Positions 41,893 to 51,024 are shown, numbered from the stretch's first letter. The stretch is DNA of 64,000 nt from Sphaerochaeta sp032144095 (GCF_032144095.1 NZ_JAVSNJ010000011.1:26154-90153), one strand, 5' to 3'. Made by a program: numbers and translations. The notes: generated by a model not told the origin, from the letters alone.

Positions 41893-42552
41893 ATGCAAAC
41901 TCCAACACTTAATCCAAATCCATTGACTGAAAAGATATATTTGTTTCTTAAAGACCATATCCTTCAAGGAAGATTCCACTATGGGGAGAAGCTATCAGAA
42001 AACACGCTTGCCCAACAGTTTTCCTGTTCAAGAACCCCTGTAAGGGAGGCCCTGAAACGGCTTGAACACGATGGGTTCGTCACCATAATCGCCCACAGCG
42101 GCTCCTATGTCAAAGACCCAAGCATGAGCGACAACCAGCAGCTGACCGAGGTCAGGGCCTACCTGGAAGCTTTGGCAATACGCCTATGCTGTCTGGAAAA
42201 TCGCGACACCTCAGAGCTTGAGACCATCCTCTCAGGGATGGATGCTATCGGGGAAATGGACCCATTCGATGCTCAGACTTTCAGCAAGCTCCACTACCGC
42301 TTCCACCTCTCGCTGGTTCAGCTGGCAGACAACTCCCTGCTTACCCAAACCTATGAACGGCTCAACCTCAACGAGTCTGCCCTCCTGTTTGCCCAGAAGC
42401 TTACAAAGGCAGGAATCAGGAAAACACAAGAGGAACACCGAAAGCTTGTGAAGGCGATCAAGGATCAGGACGAAAAAGCGGGAGAGCGTTTTATGCTCTC
42501 CCATCTATGGCGAAAACGTGACCAGTTCAAGTCTAGGGCTGATCAAGGGTGA
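41893..42552 (+). CDS. GntR-family regulator, FCD/FadR type
   Basis: 219 residues. The winged helix at 10-75 includes LSENTLAQQFSCSRTPVREALKRLEHDGF; the all-helical FCD effector domain follows with the metal-ligand pattern D...H...H (FSKLHYRFHLSLV; EEHRKLVKAI). FCD proteins usually sense small carboxylates. No ribosome site; promoter geometry suggests a leaderless mRNA. Its 3' end overlaps the convergent gene at 42533 by 20 bp. Confidence 0.9.
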   Translation: MQTPTLNPNPLTEKIYLFLKDHILQGRFHYGEKLSENTLAQQFSCSRTPVREALKRLEHDGFVTIIAHSGSYVKDPSMSDNQQLTEVRAYLEALAIRLCCLENRDTSELETILSGMDAIGEMDPFDAQTFSKLHYRFHLSLVQLADNSLLTQTYERLNLNESALLFAQKLTKAGIRKTQEEHRKLVKAIKDQDEKAGERFMLSHLWRKRDQFKSRADQG

Positions 42553-42916
42553 AGATGACCTTCTTCACAAGCTTGTCATTTGCCATCTGCATCGAGGTCT
42601 TATAGAACTCCCCCTTTCGGAGGACCACAAACCGTCCCTCTGTTGCCATGAGCACGACGCTTGGCACTTCATTCTCCTCAAGGGAGATAAGTTCCTCACC
42701 TTCGAGGATGCAATGCAACTGAGTACGCTCTGCCTGCCTGATGGAGGAATCACTTCCACTTGGGTAGGAGAGCACCTCATAGGTGATGCCGTCACACTGA
42801 TGTACCCCAGGCCCATCCTTGTAGGGAAGGCTCCTGTCCATGATGGAAATCACCTTCTGCAAGGATGGGTAGAGGCTCAGATACCACTCCAGGTTCTCCA
42901 ATATGTCAAATACCAT
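42533..42916 (-). CDS. YhcH/YjgK/TabA-family cupin-like protein, divergent
   Basis: 127 residues. The N-terminus VFDILENLEWYLSLYPSLQK and LHCILEGEELISL follow the DUF386 (YhcH/TabA) pattern, proteins linked to sugar processing and biofilm control. The metal-binding histidines of the family are largely missing: the EAH-D-Q block reads ERTQLHCILEG and the H-x-P near the end reads KGEFYKTSM. So the metal site may be lost. It shares one base with the upstream gene's stop (TGATG). Confidence 0.65.
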   Translation of the reverse strand: MVFDILENLEWYLSLYPSLQKVISIMDRSLPYKDGPGVHQCDGITYEVLSYPSGSDSSIRQAERTQLHCILEGEELISLEENEVPSVVLMATEGRFVVLRKGEFYKTSMQMANDKLVKKVIFTLDQP

Positions 42917-43557
42917 CAGATACTTTTCCCATGATGCACTTTCCAGAGCTTCTCATAGTTGATGATCAGTTCTGCACACCCTTCGATACCAAGCTTGCTT
43001 GAATCGAGGCTCAGATCATAGGTCCTGCACATACCCCATTTGCGGTCGCTATAGTAGTTGTAGAAGTTGGCCCTCTGCTTGTCTGCCTTCAGGCAGGCAT
43101 CCTCAGCCTTGTTCTCTGCAATCTCATAGACCTTTATGGCCCGTTCGGTACGGCTCTCCAGGCTTGCATGCACGAACACGTTCAGCACATGTTCCGAATC
43201 CCTGAGGATGTAGTCAGCGCACCGCCCGACAATGACACAGGGCCCTTCCTCCGCCAAGCGCTTGATAGTCTTGCTCTGGATAAGGAACAGTTGGTCGTTC
43301 AGGGGCATCTCCGTGACGCCTAGGGCACCACTGGCCATTGGGTAGTTACCCATGACCAAGGAGTAAAAGATGCTGCTGGTTGCCTTTTCATCGGCATTGG
43401 TGAACAGTGCCTCGCTCAGCCCGCTATCCTGGGCACTGATGGCAATAAGCTCCTTGTCGTAGAAAGGGATGCCCAGCTTATCGGCCAACAGACGGCCAAC
43501 CTGCCTTCCTCCACTTCCGAACTGCCTGCCAATCGTAAATACTGTCTGATTATTCAT
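42916..43557 (-). CDS. cytidylate kinase-like protein
   Basis: 213 residues. The P-loop-like opening TVFTIGRQFGSGGRQVGRLLADKLGIPFYDKEL is the hallmark of the cytidylate-kinase-like (AAK_26) family; GPCVIVGRCADYIL and a basic ADKQRANFYNYYSDRKWG lid follow. Members are widespread in anaerobes and their true substrate is largely unknown. The ATG at 43557 has GGAGG 9 nt upstream; the frame opens further at 43611. Operon with the TabA-like gene. Confidence 0.8.
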   Translation of the reverse strand: MNNQTVFTIGRQFGSGGRQVGRLLADKLGIPFYDKELIAISAQDSGLSEALFTNADEKATSSIFYSLVMGNYPMASGALGVTEMPLNDQLFLIQSKTIKRLAEEGPCVIVGRCADYILRDSEHVLNVFVHASLESRTERAIKVYEIAENKAEDACLKADKQRANFYNYYSDRKWGMCRTYDLSLDSSKLGIEGCAELIINYEKLWKVHHGKSI

Positions 43558-43729
43558 ACGCAGGTTCCTCCACTGAGCCCAGTATACCACACCATAGCTG
43601 CAAAAGCACAAGCAGAAAGGCCTCCATTGTGAACAGTTGCTTTTTTTTGCCGTTTATCTCACGCATTGTTGCAACAAAAAACGGGAAAGCATACTATCAT
43701 AGCCATGATGAAAACCATCGGGAGGATGC

Positions 43730-44593
43730 ATGATTACCCTACAGAATGAAAAGCTCACTATGAAGGTTGCCTTGCTTGGGGCAGAGCCACAATCACTCTA
43801 CGCAAAAGAGAGCGGGATCGAATATATATGGAACGGCGACAAGAACTTTTGGCCAAGGCGGGCACCGGTTCTCTTTCCCATGACAGGACCAATGAAAGAG
43901 GGCAAGATGTCCGTATCCGGAACTGTCTATGATATGCCAAACAACGGCTTTGCCCGTGACCTTGTATTCACCCTCGTCTCCCAAACCTCCACACAGGCGA
44001 CCTTTGAGCTGCAGGAAAGTGAGAAAACCCTGAAATACTACCCTTTCGGCTTTTGTCTCAGCATAACCTACACCCTCCTCGATGACGGGTTCAAGGCCGA
44101 AGCTGAGATCCGTGCGAAGGATGACCTCTTCTTCACCTTTGGGCTTCACCCAGCCTTCAGCCTCGACATCAATGGTGTGGGCACTGCACTGGAAGCATAT
44201 TCCATAGAGTTTGACAAAGAGGAAACAGTAGAGATGAAAAGACCGGTGAATGGTGTATTCACTACTGTCAAACACTTCCTGAACAACGAGAAAACCCTGA
44301 ACCTTTCGAGGGAACAGACCGACAAGGGACCGATGATCCTCAATGGCCTGAAGTCCAAGGGTGTTACCCTGCGCTCTGCAAACGGGAAACATGGGGTGCG
44401 TGTCGACAGGGGAAACTTTGAGACACTCGTTCTCTGGACGATAGCTCCCATGCATGGGCAATACCTCTGCATTGAGCCCATGCACTCCTTCGGCGATACT
44501 GCCAGGGCCTTTGCACTGGAACAGATGGATGAGGTCCTTGCCCTGAAAACAGGGGAGAGCAAACGTTTCTTCAGTAGCTTCTTCGTATTTTAG
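43730..44593 (+). CDS. aldose 1-epimerase family protein (LacX-like)
   Basis: 287 residues of the galactose-mutarotase fold. LGAEPQSLYAKESGIEYIWNG, RRAPVLFPMTG and FTFGLHPAFSLDI with the catalytic-region His place it in the LacX/YeaD-like group of epimerases, which act on hexose or hexose-6-phosphate anomers. GGGAGG lies 5 nt before the ATG. Its last 4 bp overlap the convergent cyclase gene. No sugar operon adjoins it, so its partner pathway is unclear. Confidence 0.82.
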   Translation: MITLQNEKLTMKVALLGAEPQSLYAKESGIEYIWNGDKNFWPRRAPVLFPMTGPMKEGKMSVSGTVYDMPNNGFARDLVFTLVSQTSTQATFELQESEKTLKYYPFGFCLSITYTLLDDGFKAEAEIRAKDDLFFTFGLHPAFSLDINGVGTALEAYSIEFDKEETVEMKRPVNGVFTTVKHFLNNEKTLNLSREQTDKGPMILNGLKSKGVTLRSANGKHGVRVDRGNFETLVLWTIAPMHGQYLCIEPMHSFGDTARAFALEQMDEVLALKTGESKRFFSSFFVF

Positions 44594-45228
44594 GCGGTGT
44601 AGGAAGCAACTACGCGGGTAGGAGAACCATCACTGGCTTCTACCAACAGGGGAAGGGCAACCAGCGAGATGGTCCGTCCGACAACCTTATCGAGGTTGCA
44701 CAAATTTTCCAAGATCAAGCCATCCTGCAAGAGGATCTGGTGGTGGATTGGCAAGGATCCACTCCCGTGGGCATCGCAGGATGAGCAATCAAATCCAAAA
44801 AGGGAGATGCCACGTTCCAAAAGGAGCGTGGTTGCCTCCCCTGTCAATGTTGGATGGCCCTGGAAATACCCCTCCCTGCCCCACTTGTCCTGCCACCCTG
44901 TGTAGAAGAGGACAGAACCAATCCCTGGGGGGATCAACCACAGGATATCTGCTCCTATGGAAAAGACATTTCTGCAGTCGAGCACATATGCCTGGGAGAA
45001 GAACCGCCTAAGGGGGGTGCTGTCCAGACTCTTTCCTGAAGGAAACAGGTGGTATGGGGCATCCATGTGGGTTGCACTATGGGTGCCAAAGCTCAGGTGG
45101 GAGAGGCGATAGCCATCCTCTTCCAAGGTAGCCCAACGCGCCACACTTGTGCAAGGATCTCCAGTATAGGGAATGTCCCCATCGACTAGGGGGCGGCTCA
45201 GATCGACATAGACTATCTCAGTATTCAT
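44590..45228 (-). CDS. metal-dependent cyclase / kynurenine-formamidase family hydrolase
   Basis: 212 residues. The signature metal motif is FGTHSATHMDAPYHL (HxGTHxDxPxH class; here the first His is in LSHLSFGTH). DLSRPLVDGDIPYTGDP opens the protein and GFDCSSCDAHGSGSLPIHH carries later ligands. Family members hydrolyse formylkynurenine or other cyclic or N-acyl substrates; the substrate here is unknown. Start at 45228 with GGAGG; ATGA overlap with the upstream glycosylase. Confidence 0.85.
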   Translation of the reverse strand: MNTEIVYVDLSRPLVDGDIPYTGDPCTSVARWATLEEDGYRLSHLSFGTHSATHMDAPYHLFPSGKSLDSTPLRRFFSQAYVLDCRNVFSIGADILWLIPPGIGSVLFYTGWQDKWGREGYFQGHPTLTGEATTLLLERGISLFGFDCSSCDAHGSGSLPIHHQILLQDGLILENLCNLDKVVGRTISLVALPLLVEASDGSPTRVVASYTA

Positions 45229-45986
45229 ACAGGAGCCTCCGTACGGGCATAGTGGAACAGGTACTGCTGGGCCAGCCCTGCATAGGGAGCAAAATATTGG
45301 CTGTCCTTGGTAGGATACCAGCGCAGCATGATCTTCTTCATCCAGGTATCCATGGGGAAGGCTTCCATCCGATGGAACCCATACAGGAGTATACACTGCC
45401 CTACCTTCGGACCAACACCCCTGATGGTCATCAGGTGGTGAAGAGCCTCATCAAATGGCAGGGAGGGTATCTCTTCAAGCAAGCTGTTCTGTGCTATGGC
45501 ATCCAACAAGTACGGGGCGCGGAAGCCCATACCCAGCCTACGCAGATCCTCCTCGGAGACATCTTGCATCTGAGCTGCTGTAGGAAACGAATGCCAACCA
45601 GCACCAACGGGGCTGCCATAGGCCTCTGTAAGCCTACAATACATCTGGCGTATGCGTGCTATATTGTTGTTTTGGCTGAGGATAAAGCAGACAAGCACCT
45701 CCCAGGGGTCCTGGTTGAGGATATGGAGCCCTGCAAAGCGATCGACAGCCTTGGCCATGGTCGGGTCAAGTTTCCGCAGATGGGCCTTTGCCATTTCGTA
45801 CTCCCCATCCATATCAAAATACCGAATGAGATCGCCATTTCCTGCAAGGGTTGCCAAAAAGGTATCCTCGGTGAATGTTATCAACCTGCCATTAACGACC
45901 GATTGGAAGACACCTTGCTCTTCCTTCCACCCAAAGCACTGGCCACAAAACAACGTTGCGAGCAAATCTATGTGGGAATCCTTCAT
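45225..45986 (-). CDS. ogg: 8-oxoguanine DNA glycosylase (OGG1 family)
   Basis: 253 residues. The OGG N-terminal domain opens LATLFCGQCFGWKEEQG; the helix-hairpin-helix IRGVGPKVGQCILLYGF has the Schiff-base lysine and FPMDTWMKK the catalytic aspartate. Removes 8-oxoguanine from DNA and nicks the strand. The frame is open to 46361 but only the part from 45986 is family-like. No ribosome site; TACAGT lies 6 nt before the ATG with TTGCAA 18 bp upstream of it, so the mRNA may be leaderless. Confidence 0.88.
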   Translation of the reverse strand: MKDSHIDLLATLFCGQCFGWKEEQGVFQSVVNGRLITFTEDTFLATLAGNGDLIRYFDMDGEYEMAKAHLRKLDPTMAKAVDRFAGLHILNQDPWEVLVCFILSQNNNIARIRQMYCRLTEAYGSPVGAGWHSFPTAAQMQDVSEEDLRRLGMGFRAPYLLDAIAQNSLLEEIPSLPFDEALHHLMTIRGVGPKVGQCILLYGFHRMEAFPMDTWMKKIMLRWYPTKDSQYFAPYAGLAQQYLFHYARTEAPV

Positions 45987-45992
45987 GGAAAC

Positions 45993-46022
45993 ACTGTAGC
46001 AGAACCCATCTCCTCTTTGCAA
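45993..46022 (-). promoter_or_regulatory. ogg promoter, probable leaderless transcript
   Basis: Minus strand TTGCAA (46017-46022), 18-bp spacer, TACAGT (45993-45998); 6 nt separate the box from the ATG at 45986. Confidence 0.4.
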
Positions 46023-46150
46023 TGAGCAATGGGGAGCAAGAGCGTGACAATATTTCGTCACATCTGACACAAAAATGGTTTTAGTACTCTTTCTGATAGC
46101 TATTTTCCCAACTGGGAGGTATTCTAGAGGGAGGAGGATACAGAGTAAGC

Positions 46151-46861
46151 ATGGATGATTCGTACTTTTCTTACCCTCTCTGGATGAGGCGTATGACCGG
46201 TGATGGTTCTGACAAAACAAGAATTGCTGAGATTGTTGCACGGTATTCCCACCTGCTGTACTCAGCAGACCCAGTGCTGAACCATATCTCCCTGGATGAA
46301 CTACAGTATATTGGGGCCCTGATACTTGAGCTGCCCCAACCAGAAGAGGTGCGTCTGGCACCCTATTGTTTTGCAGACCTGTATCTTACAGCCAACCCTG
46401 AACTGCTGTACTCCTTCAACACCTGTCCCTTTCCCTTGCAGTGCAAGATCATCGACACGGCTTTGGTCTATGCGAATGCTGAAGAGTTCTCTGCAATGAT
46501 CGCCATGGATTGGGAGAGAGGGACCACCCAACTGCTGGCACTATCCACAAAGAAAGATGACCTTAGGGAGCTCTCATTGGCCTTTCTCTCAGACCCCCTC
46601 ATAGCAACCTTGATAGATACTCAGTTTGAAAAGGAGAAGGCATATCTTCTGGACAGGGCAAAAGAACTCCTTATCGAAGAAAAAACAGAGAAAGAGGTTG
46701 GAGTGTACACCGTACGATGCAGCGAGGAGCTCTTTGCCAACAATGTCTTTGCCCTGTTTCTGGACTGCCCATTCGTCCTCCAGATGGGAGAGGAGAAAGA
46801 CCGCTGGGGAAGGAATATCCCTTCCTACATCAGGGAAGCTGATGAAGACAGCCCTTATTGA
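46151..46861 (+). CDS. unknown protein, 236 residues
   Basis: I do not recognise a family. The protein is acidic and mainly helical in pattern (for example SADPVLNHISLDELQYIGAL and EKEKAYLLDRAKELLIEEK), with no signal peptide or membrane segment. A purine-rich GGAGGAGG lies 13 nt before the ATG, rather far. The codon use and composition resemble the upstream genes, so it looks like a real gene. The AT-rich low-density patch begins just after it. Confidence 0.6.
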   Translation: MDDSYFSYPLWMRRMTGDGSDKTRIAEIVARYSHLLYSADPVLNHISLDELQYIGALILELPQPEEVRLAPYCFADLYLTANPELLYSFNTCPFPLQCKIIDTALVYANAEEFSAMIAMDWERGTTQLLALSTKKDDLRELSLAFLSDPLIATLIDTQFEKEKAYLLDRAKELLIEEKTEKEVGVYTVRCSEELFANNVFALFLDCPFVLQMGEEKDRWGRNIPSYIREADEDSPY

Positions 46862-47166
46862 TAGCAGAGAAACGGACAAGGGAGGCTTGATTGTTCCGTT
46901 GAGCTTGCCGGTGAGGGGTCCTTCACTTGTATGTTTACAAAACGTACTGAAGCAAACACAAGCTTTGGATTGAAGATTGCGGACAGGGTATTATGCATTC
47001 TTGACACCAAAAGGCCCCAAAACAGGCATCAGAACGTCTTATTTGGGGTTTAAGGCAGACTGTTGGTGTTTGCTTGCGGGGTTGTCAATAAGTTTGTGTG
47101 AATGGTTTTCAATAGTCTTACTCGTCCCAGGAGATAACGAAGAAGGCCACTCAGGACCATCACTGA

Positions 47167-47448
47167 CATTCTTTCCAATGGGAAGATTGTGGGAGACTCT
47201 GCCTATGGAAAAACGGTTTCCTCAGAGTATCCATCAACAATCGTGTTGTCTATCAGGGGAATACTCCTGCGGTGGATACCCTTGAAACCACCACAGGGTT
47301 CTTCCAGAAGGGTTTTGATACTTTGCTGTACGTCCTTACAAGCACCTTGGTACCCTTGTACTGGGGCTACGCCTTTGTTGGAGGCTTCCTAGGAATGATC
47401 ATCGCTAGAAATAGTAAAACTTTCCTGACAAATTTTATACTTTTATAA
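47167..47448 (+). pseudogene. frameshifted remnant of a membrane protein
   Basis: One frame reads ILSNGKIVGDSAYGKTV (from about 47167) and, after a shift near 47218, another reads FLRVSINNRVVYQGNTP and then GFFQKGFDTLLYVLTSTLVP and a WGYAFVGGFLGMII hydrophobic end, stopping at TAA 47446-47448. The joined text looks like the C-terminal part of a membrane protein. There is no start. The family is not identified. Confidence 0.4.
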
Positions 47449-47507
47449 AAGACTGTATATGGTATTATTTATTTTTGTCTTGTATAAAAGACTTAATGAC
47501 CATATAC
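47444..47507. repeat. paired repeats upstream of the AAA_14 ATPase
   Basis: TATAAAAGACT occurs at 47444-47454 and 47483-47493; GTATATGGT (47455-47463) and ACCATATAC (47499-47507) are inverted. This AT-rich block ends 19 nt before the ATPase start and probably contains its promoter and a regulator site. Confidence 0.45.
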
Positions 47508-47526
47508 TTGCAAATAAGAGGTATTC

Positions 47527-48729
47527 ATGTACATTCGAAGAGACAGCTATCTTGAGAAAATACAGTCAGTCACAGGGAAACACATTATCAAGGTTTTGAC
47601 TGGGATGCGGCGTGTTGGGAAGTCAGTGATTCTCAAACAGATCCAAGAGCAGCTACTATCTGATGGTGTACCACAAGAACAGATAATCAGCATAAATTTT
47701 GAACTAATGGAATTTGATTCCATTCGCAATTACCAGTTGCTTGATAAGTATATCAGCCAACAGATGGTGAACGACATAAAGTACTTCATATTTCTTGACG
47801 AAGTGCAGGAAGTCACGGGGTTTGAAAAAGTAGTGAACTCCTTACACGCCAAGGGGACTGCAGAACTCTTTATCACCGGATCTAATTCCAACCTCCTGTC
47901 AGGGGAGTTGGCGACCTATCTCACGGGGCGATTCTATTCGATTGAGATTCTTCCGCTATCCTTCAAGGAGATATACCAATACATACCAGGCTCTACACGA
48001 GAAGAAAAGTTTCTGTCATTCATCCGAGGTGGAGGAATGCCTGGCATATTGCAGTTTGAAGAGGATTCGATAGTCAAGAACTATCTACTGGACATGTACC
48101 AATCAATACTGCTGCGTGATATCGTCCAACGCCATTCGATCAGGAACGTTGACCTGCTGAAAAGATTCATGCAATACATTTTTGAAAATACCAGCCAGCT
48201 GTTTTCAGCAGCTTCCATCACCAGATATCTTAAGAGCGAGGGTAGAAGCCTGTCCAAGGAGACCCTGTATCAATACCTTGATGCCGCTAAAGAAGCATTC
48301 CTGATCCATGGAGTTCCTAGGTTTGACATCAAGGGGAAGAATGTGTTGAAAACTAACGAGAAATATTTTGTCAACGATCTGGGGTTCCGGGCATTGTTTT
48401 TCGACAATGAAATTGACATAGGGCAAGCACTCGAAAACATTGTCTATCTTCATTTGAGGAAACAAGGTCATGAGATATTCGTAGGGAAACTCGATGACAA
48501 GGAGATCGACTTCATTGCAGTTCGCGGTAAAGAAAAGCTCTATATCCAAGTAGCCTACTTGTTGGCAGAGCAGGCAACGATAGAAAGGGAGTTCTCCCCA
48601 CTGGAAGCCATCGATGACAACTATCCCAAGATGGTTATTTCTATGGACCCGGTCAATCGCTCACGAAATGGTATCATCCACATGAATATCATCGATTACC
48701 TGATCGCTGAATCACCAGAAAAACACTAG
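47527..48729 (+). CDS. AAA_14/DUF4143 ATP-binding protein
   Basis: 400 residues. Walker A is LTGMRRVGKSVILKQI, Walker B FIFLDEVQEV, sensor FITGSNSNLLSGE, then an arginine-containing LTGRFYSIEILPLSF, the typical AAA_14 order. The C-terminal DUF4143 half (about 200-370) ends with a nuclease-like KLDDKEIDFIAV, the D-x-E-x-D pattern of PD-(D/E)XK-type folds. Function of the family is not settled; members are mobile and strain-variable. The AT-rich surroundings and lack of operon partners suggest transfer. Confidence 0.85.
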   Translation: MYIRRDSYLEKIQSVTGKHIIKVLTGMRRVGKSVILKQIQEQLLSDGVPQEQIISINFELMEFDSIRNYQLLDKYISQQMVNDIKYFIFLDEVQEVTGFEKVVNSLHAKGTAELFITGSNSNLLSGELATYLTGRFYSIEILPLSFKEIYQYIPGSTREEKFLSFIRGGGMPGILQFEEDSIVKNYLLDMYQSILLRDIVQRHSIRNVDLLKRFMQYIFENTSQLFSAASITRYLKSEGRSLSKETLYQYLDAAKEAFLIHGVPRFDIKGKNVLKTNEKYFVNDLGFRALFFDNEIDIGQALENIVYLHLRKQGHEIFVGKLDDKEIDFIAVRGKEKLYIQVAYLLAEQATIEREFSPLEAIDDNYPKMVISMDPVNRSRNGIIHMNIIDYLIAESPEKH

Positions 48730-49175
48730 GAAGATTGCTTGTAAACCTCTGTATAGGCTAGTAAGCACCCTGAACCAGGGCACCTCATTTCTGGGAGGCC
48801 TATGCAGTATGGTCATCATACATCCTATGATAGATGCTTTAGTAGAAACACTGTAGACAACCTGACCATCATACGGATGCGGAAGAGCAAGAGCACCACC
48901 ATCAGACGGGGTATCAAAAGGAATTCCATGCATCCCGACTCCCCTATCTTCTTTAGCCCATGCTGTGGGTACGATGGAGGTTTTTGTCAAAGTTGCTGAC
49001 AACATGGTAACCCCATTCTATTGATGGTCGTACTTACCCATCAGCCTCATGGAGGCTACCGTTCGGGCCATCTGGATGATAGAATACTTAAATATCTCTC
49101 TCATCTGCCCCTTTTATTTTACTTGTGCAAGGATTCAAGGTGACCCTTGTCCATTTCTGTGATAGCCTGCATCCT
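48730..49175. other. 446-bp region between the ATPase and the EamA transporter
   Basis: No supported gene. A 97-codon minus frame (48712-49005) reads HGIPFDTPSDGGALALPHPY in its middle, which looks protein-like, but it has no ribosome site and no family match and runs into the ATPase gene. It may be another decayed fragment. Confidence 0.45.
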
Positions 49176-50072
49176 ATGCAAATCAAGCAACTGGGTGTTC
49201 TCTACATTATCTTAAGCAGCTTCTTCTTCGCACTGTTGTCGCTCTTCGTCAAATTGGCAGGACCACTTCCGTCGATGCAGAAGGCACTGTTTCGCAATAC
49301 CATTGCCCTAATCATTTCGCTGTTCATCCTTTCACGGAGTAAGAGCAATTTCACTTTCACCAAACAGAATGTCCCCGCCCTATTTTTCAGAAGTATCGCA
49401 GGCACCATTGGCCTCATCGCAAACTTCTATGCGATTGACCATCTCTTGCTCAGTGATGCAACCATCCTCAACAAGCTTGCCCCGTTCTTTGTTATCATCT
49501 TCAGTTGGATGGTCCTGAAGGAAAACATAAAGGCCAGGCAGATGCTCTTCATCCTTGGTGCATTCATAGGCTCCAGCCTCATAGTAAAACCTTCCTTCAG
49601 CAATGAGGGTATCTTCCCCTATCTGGTCGGTATCCTCGGCGGAGTTGCAGCGGGAGCCTCGCACACCAGCATTAGGATGCTAGGGAACCAGAAGGTCCCA
49701 GCACCAATAATTGTAGCATTCTTCTCCCTTTTCTCTACCATTGCGATTCTGCCCTTCGTCCTGGTCGAGCATCAGGGCATGGAACCCTACCAGATCGCCA
49801 TGATGCTCCTGGCAGGGTGCAGCGCTGCTGCCGGACAGTTCAGCATCACCAAGGCATATTCCTTCGCCCCAGCTCGGGAGATATCGATATTTGATTACAC
49901 CCAAGTTTTGTTTGCTTCATTGTTCTCTTTCTTCATATTCTCGGAATTCCCCGACAAGATAACCGTTGTAGGGTACATCATAGTCACCTCCATGGCGATC
50001 CTGATGTTCCTCTACAACAAACGGGAGGCCTCAGCCTCCCGTCTATCAGACAAACTCGCAGATATGATTTGA
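49176..50072 (+). CDS. DMT/EamA-family transporter
   Basis: 298 residues, ten membrane segments in two EamA repeats. The first begins LGVLYIILSSFFFALLSLF, the second EGIFPYLVGILGGVAAGASH; SFAPAREISIFDYTQVLFA and FSEFPDKITVVGYIIV close it. Related proteins export metabolites or take up small molecules such as S-adenosylmethionine; the substrate is unknown. An in-frame GTG at 49125 is an alternative start; neither has a good ribosome site. Its stop and the cysK stop together form TGATCA. Confidence 0.8.
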   Translation: MQIKQLGVLYIILSSFFFALLSLFVKLAGPLPSMQKALFRNTIALIISLFILSRSKSNFTFTKQNVPALFFRSIAGTIGLIANFYAIDHLLLSDATILNKLAPFFVIIFSWMVLKENIKARQMLFILGAFIGSSLIVKPSFSNEGIFPYLVGILGGVAAGASHTSIRMLGNQKVPAPIIVAFFSLFSTIAILPFVLVEHQGMEPYQIAMMLLAGCSAAAGQFSITKAYSFAPAREISIFDYTQVLFASLFSFFIFSEFPDKITVVGYIIVTSMAILMFLYNKREASASRLSDKLADMI

Positions 50073-51002
50073 TCAGGTTTCAGAGAAGAGCCAGGTGGAA
50101 AGATAGCGCTCCCCGGTATCGGGGAAGATGACAACGATGGTCTTTCCCTCATTCTCTTTCTTGGCAGAATAGGCCAGTGCTGCATCAAGGGCGGCCCCGC
50201 TGGAGATACCGATCAACAGGCCTTCCACTTGGGCAGCCTGGCGTGCCCTTTCTCCGGACTTTGCATCCTCGGCAGTATAGATCTCGTCGATGAGGGTACG
50301 GTCAAGGGTGGCGGGAACAAAGCCTGCACCCAAGCCCTGGATCTTGTGGGGACCACCATGGCCAAGGGAGAGAACAGGACTGGTGACCGGCTCCACTGCA
50401 ACAATCTTTACCTGAGGGTTTTTCTCCTTGAGATAGCGCCCTACCCCGGTGAGGGTGCCGCCAGTCCCAACTCCAGAGATGAAGATATCGACATTGTGCC
50501 CACTATCTTCCCATATTTCAGGACCTGTATGCTCATAATGGGCCTTGGGGTTGTCAGGATTTTCAAACTGGGATGGGATGAAGGAGTTGGGAACAGTTTT
50601 GGCCAGCTCTTCAGCCTTGGCAATAGCCCCTTTCATACCCAAGGATCCTTCGGTAAGGATCAGTTCGGCTCCAAGAGCCACAAGCAGCTTGCGCCTCTCA
50701 ATGCTCATGGTTTCGGGCATGACAATGATGATCCGATATCCTTTGACAGCGGCTATGAAGGCAAGGCCCAACCCTGTGTTTCCACTGGTTGGCTCAATGA
50801 TGACAGAACCCTTCTTGAGCTTGCCACTCGCCTCAGCCCCTTCGATCATGGAGAGTGCAATCCTGTCCTTTACGCTCGACAGAGGGTTGAAGCTCTCAAC
50901 CTTTGCAAGAATAGTGGCATAGCCCTCATTGAGTCGGTTTATCCTCACCAATGGAGTATTTCCAATTTTTTCCGTAATGTTGTTGTAAATGTGTGCACTC
51001 AT
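50073..51002 (-). CDS. cysK: cysteine synthase A
   Basis: 309-residue O-acetylserine sulfhydrylase. The PLP lysine is in NPLSSVKDRIALSMI; the substrate loop is PTSGNTGLGLAF and the phosphate-binding loop GVGTGGTLTGVGRYL. Family-normal length. The frame opens at 51026; AAGGAAAG precedes the ATG at 51002. It is preceded by an Rrf2 regulator pair on the same strand and by its own promoter with an inverted repeat at the start site. Confidence 0.94.
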   Translation of the reverse strand: MSAHIYNNITEKIGNTPLVRINRLNEGYATILAKVESFNPLSSVKDRIALSMIEGAEASGKLKKGSVIIEPTSGNTGLGLAFIAAVKGYRIIIVMPETMSIERRKLLVALGAELILTEGSLGMKGAIAKAEELAKTVPNSFIPSQFENPDNPKAHYEHTGPEIWEDSGHNVDIFISGVGTGGTLTGVGRYLKEKNPQVKIVAVEPVTSPVLSLGHGGPHKIQGLGAGFVPATLDRTLIDEIYTAEDAKSGERARQAAQVEGLLIGISSGAALDAALAYSAKKENEGKTIVVIFPDTGERYLSTWLFSET

Positions 51003-51024
51003 GGTATCTTTCCTTGTATAAGCC

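Larger units (their letters stand above)
46862..47526. other. 665-bp low-coding region
   Basis: No intact gene. It holds a frameshifted membrane-protein remnant (about 47167-47448) and, from about 47400, a strongly AT-rich stretch with paired repeats before the ATPase gene. A 102-codon plus-strand frame at 46977 crosses the remnant out of frame and is not credible. Confidence 0.6.

Noticed and set aside
46977..47285. 102-codon plus-strand gene
   Set aside because: It crosses the frameshifted remnant in a different frame and has a cysteine- and tryptophan-rich, non-protein-like composition.
48712..49005. 97-codon minus-strand gene
   Set aside because: It runs into the end of the ATPase gene, lacks a ribosome site and matches nothing, although part of it looks protein-like.
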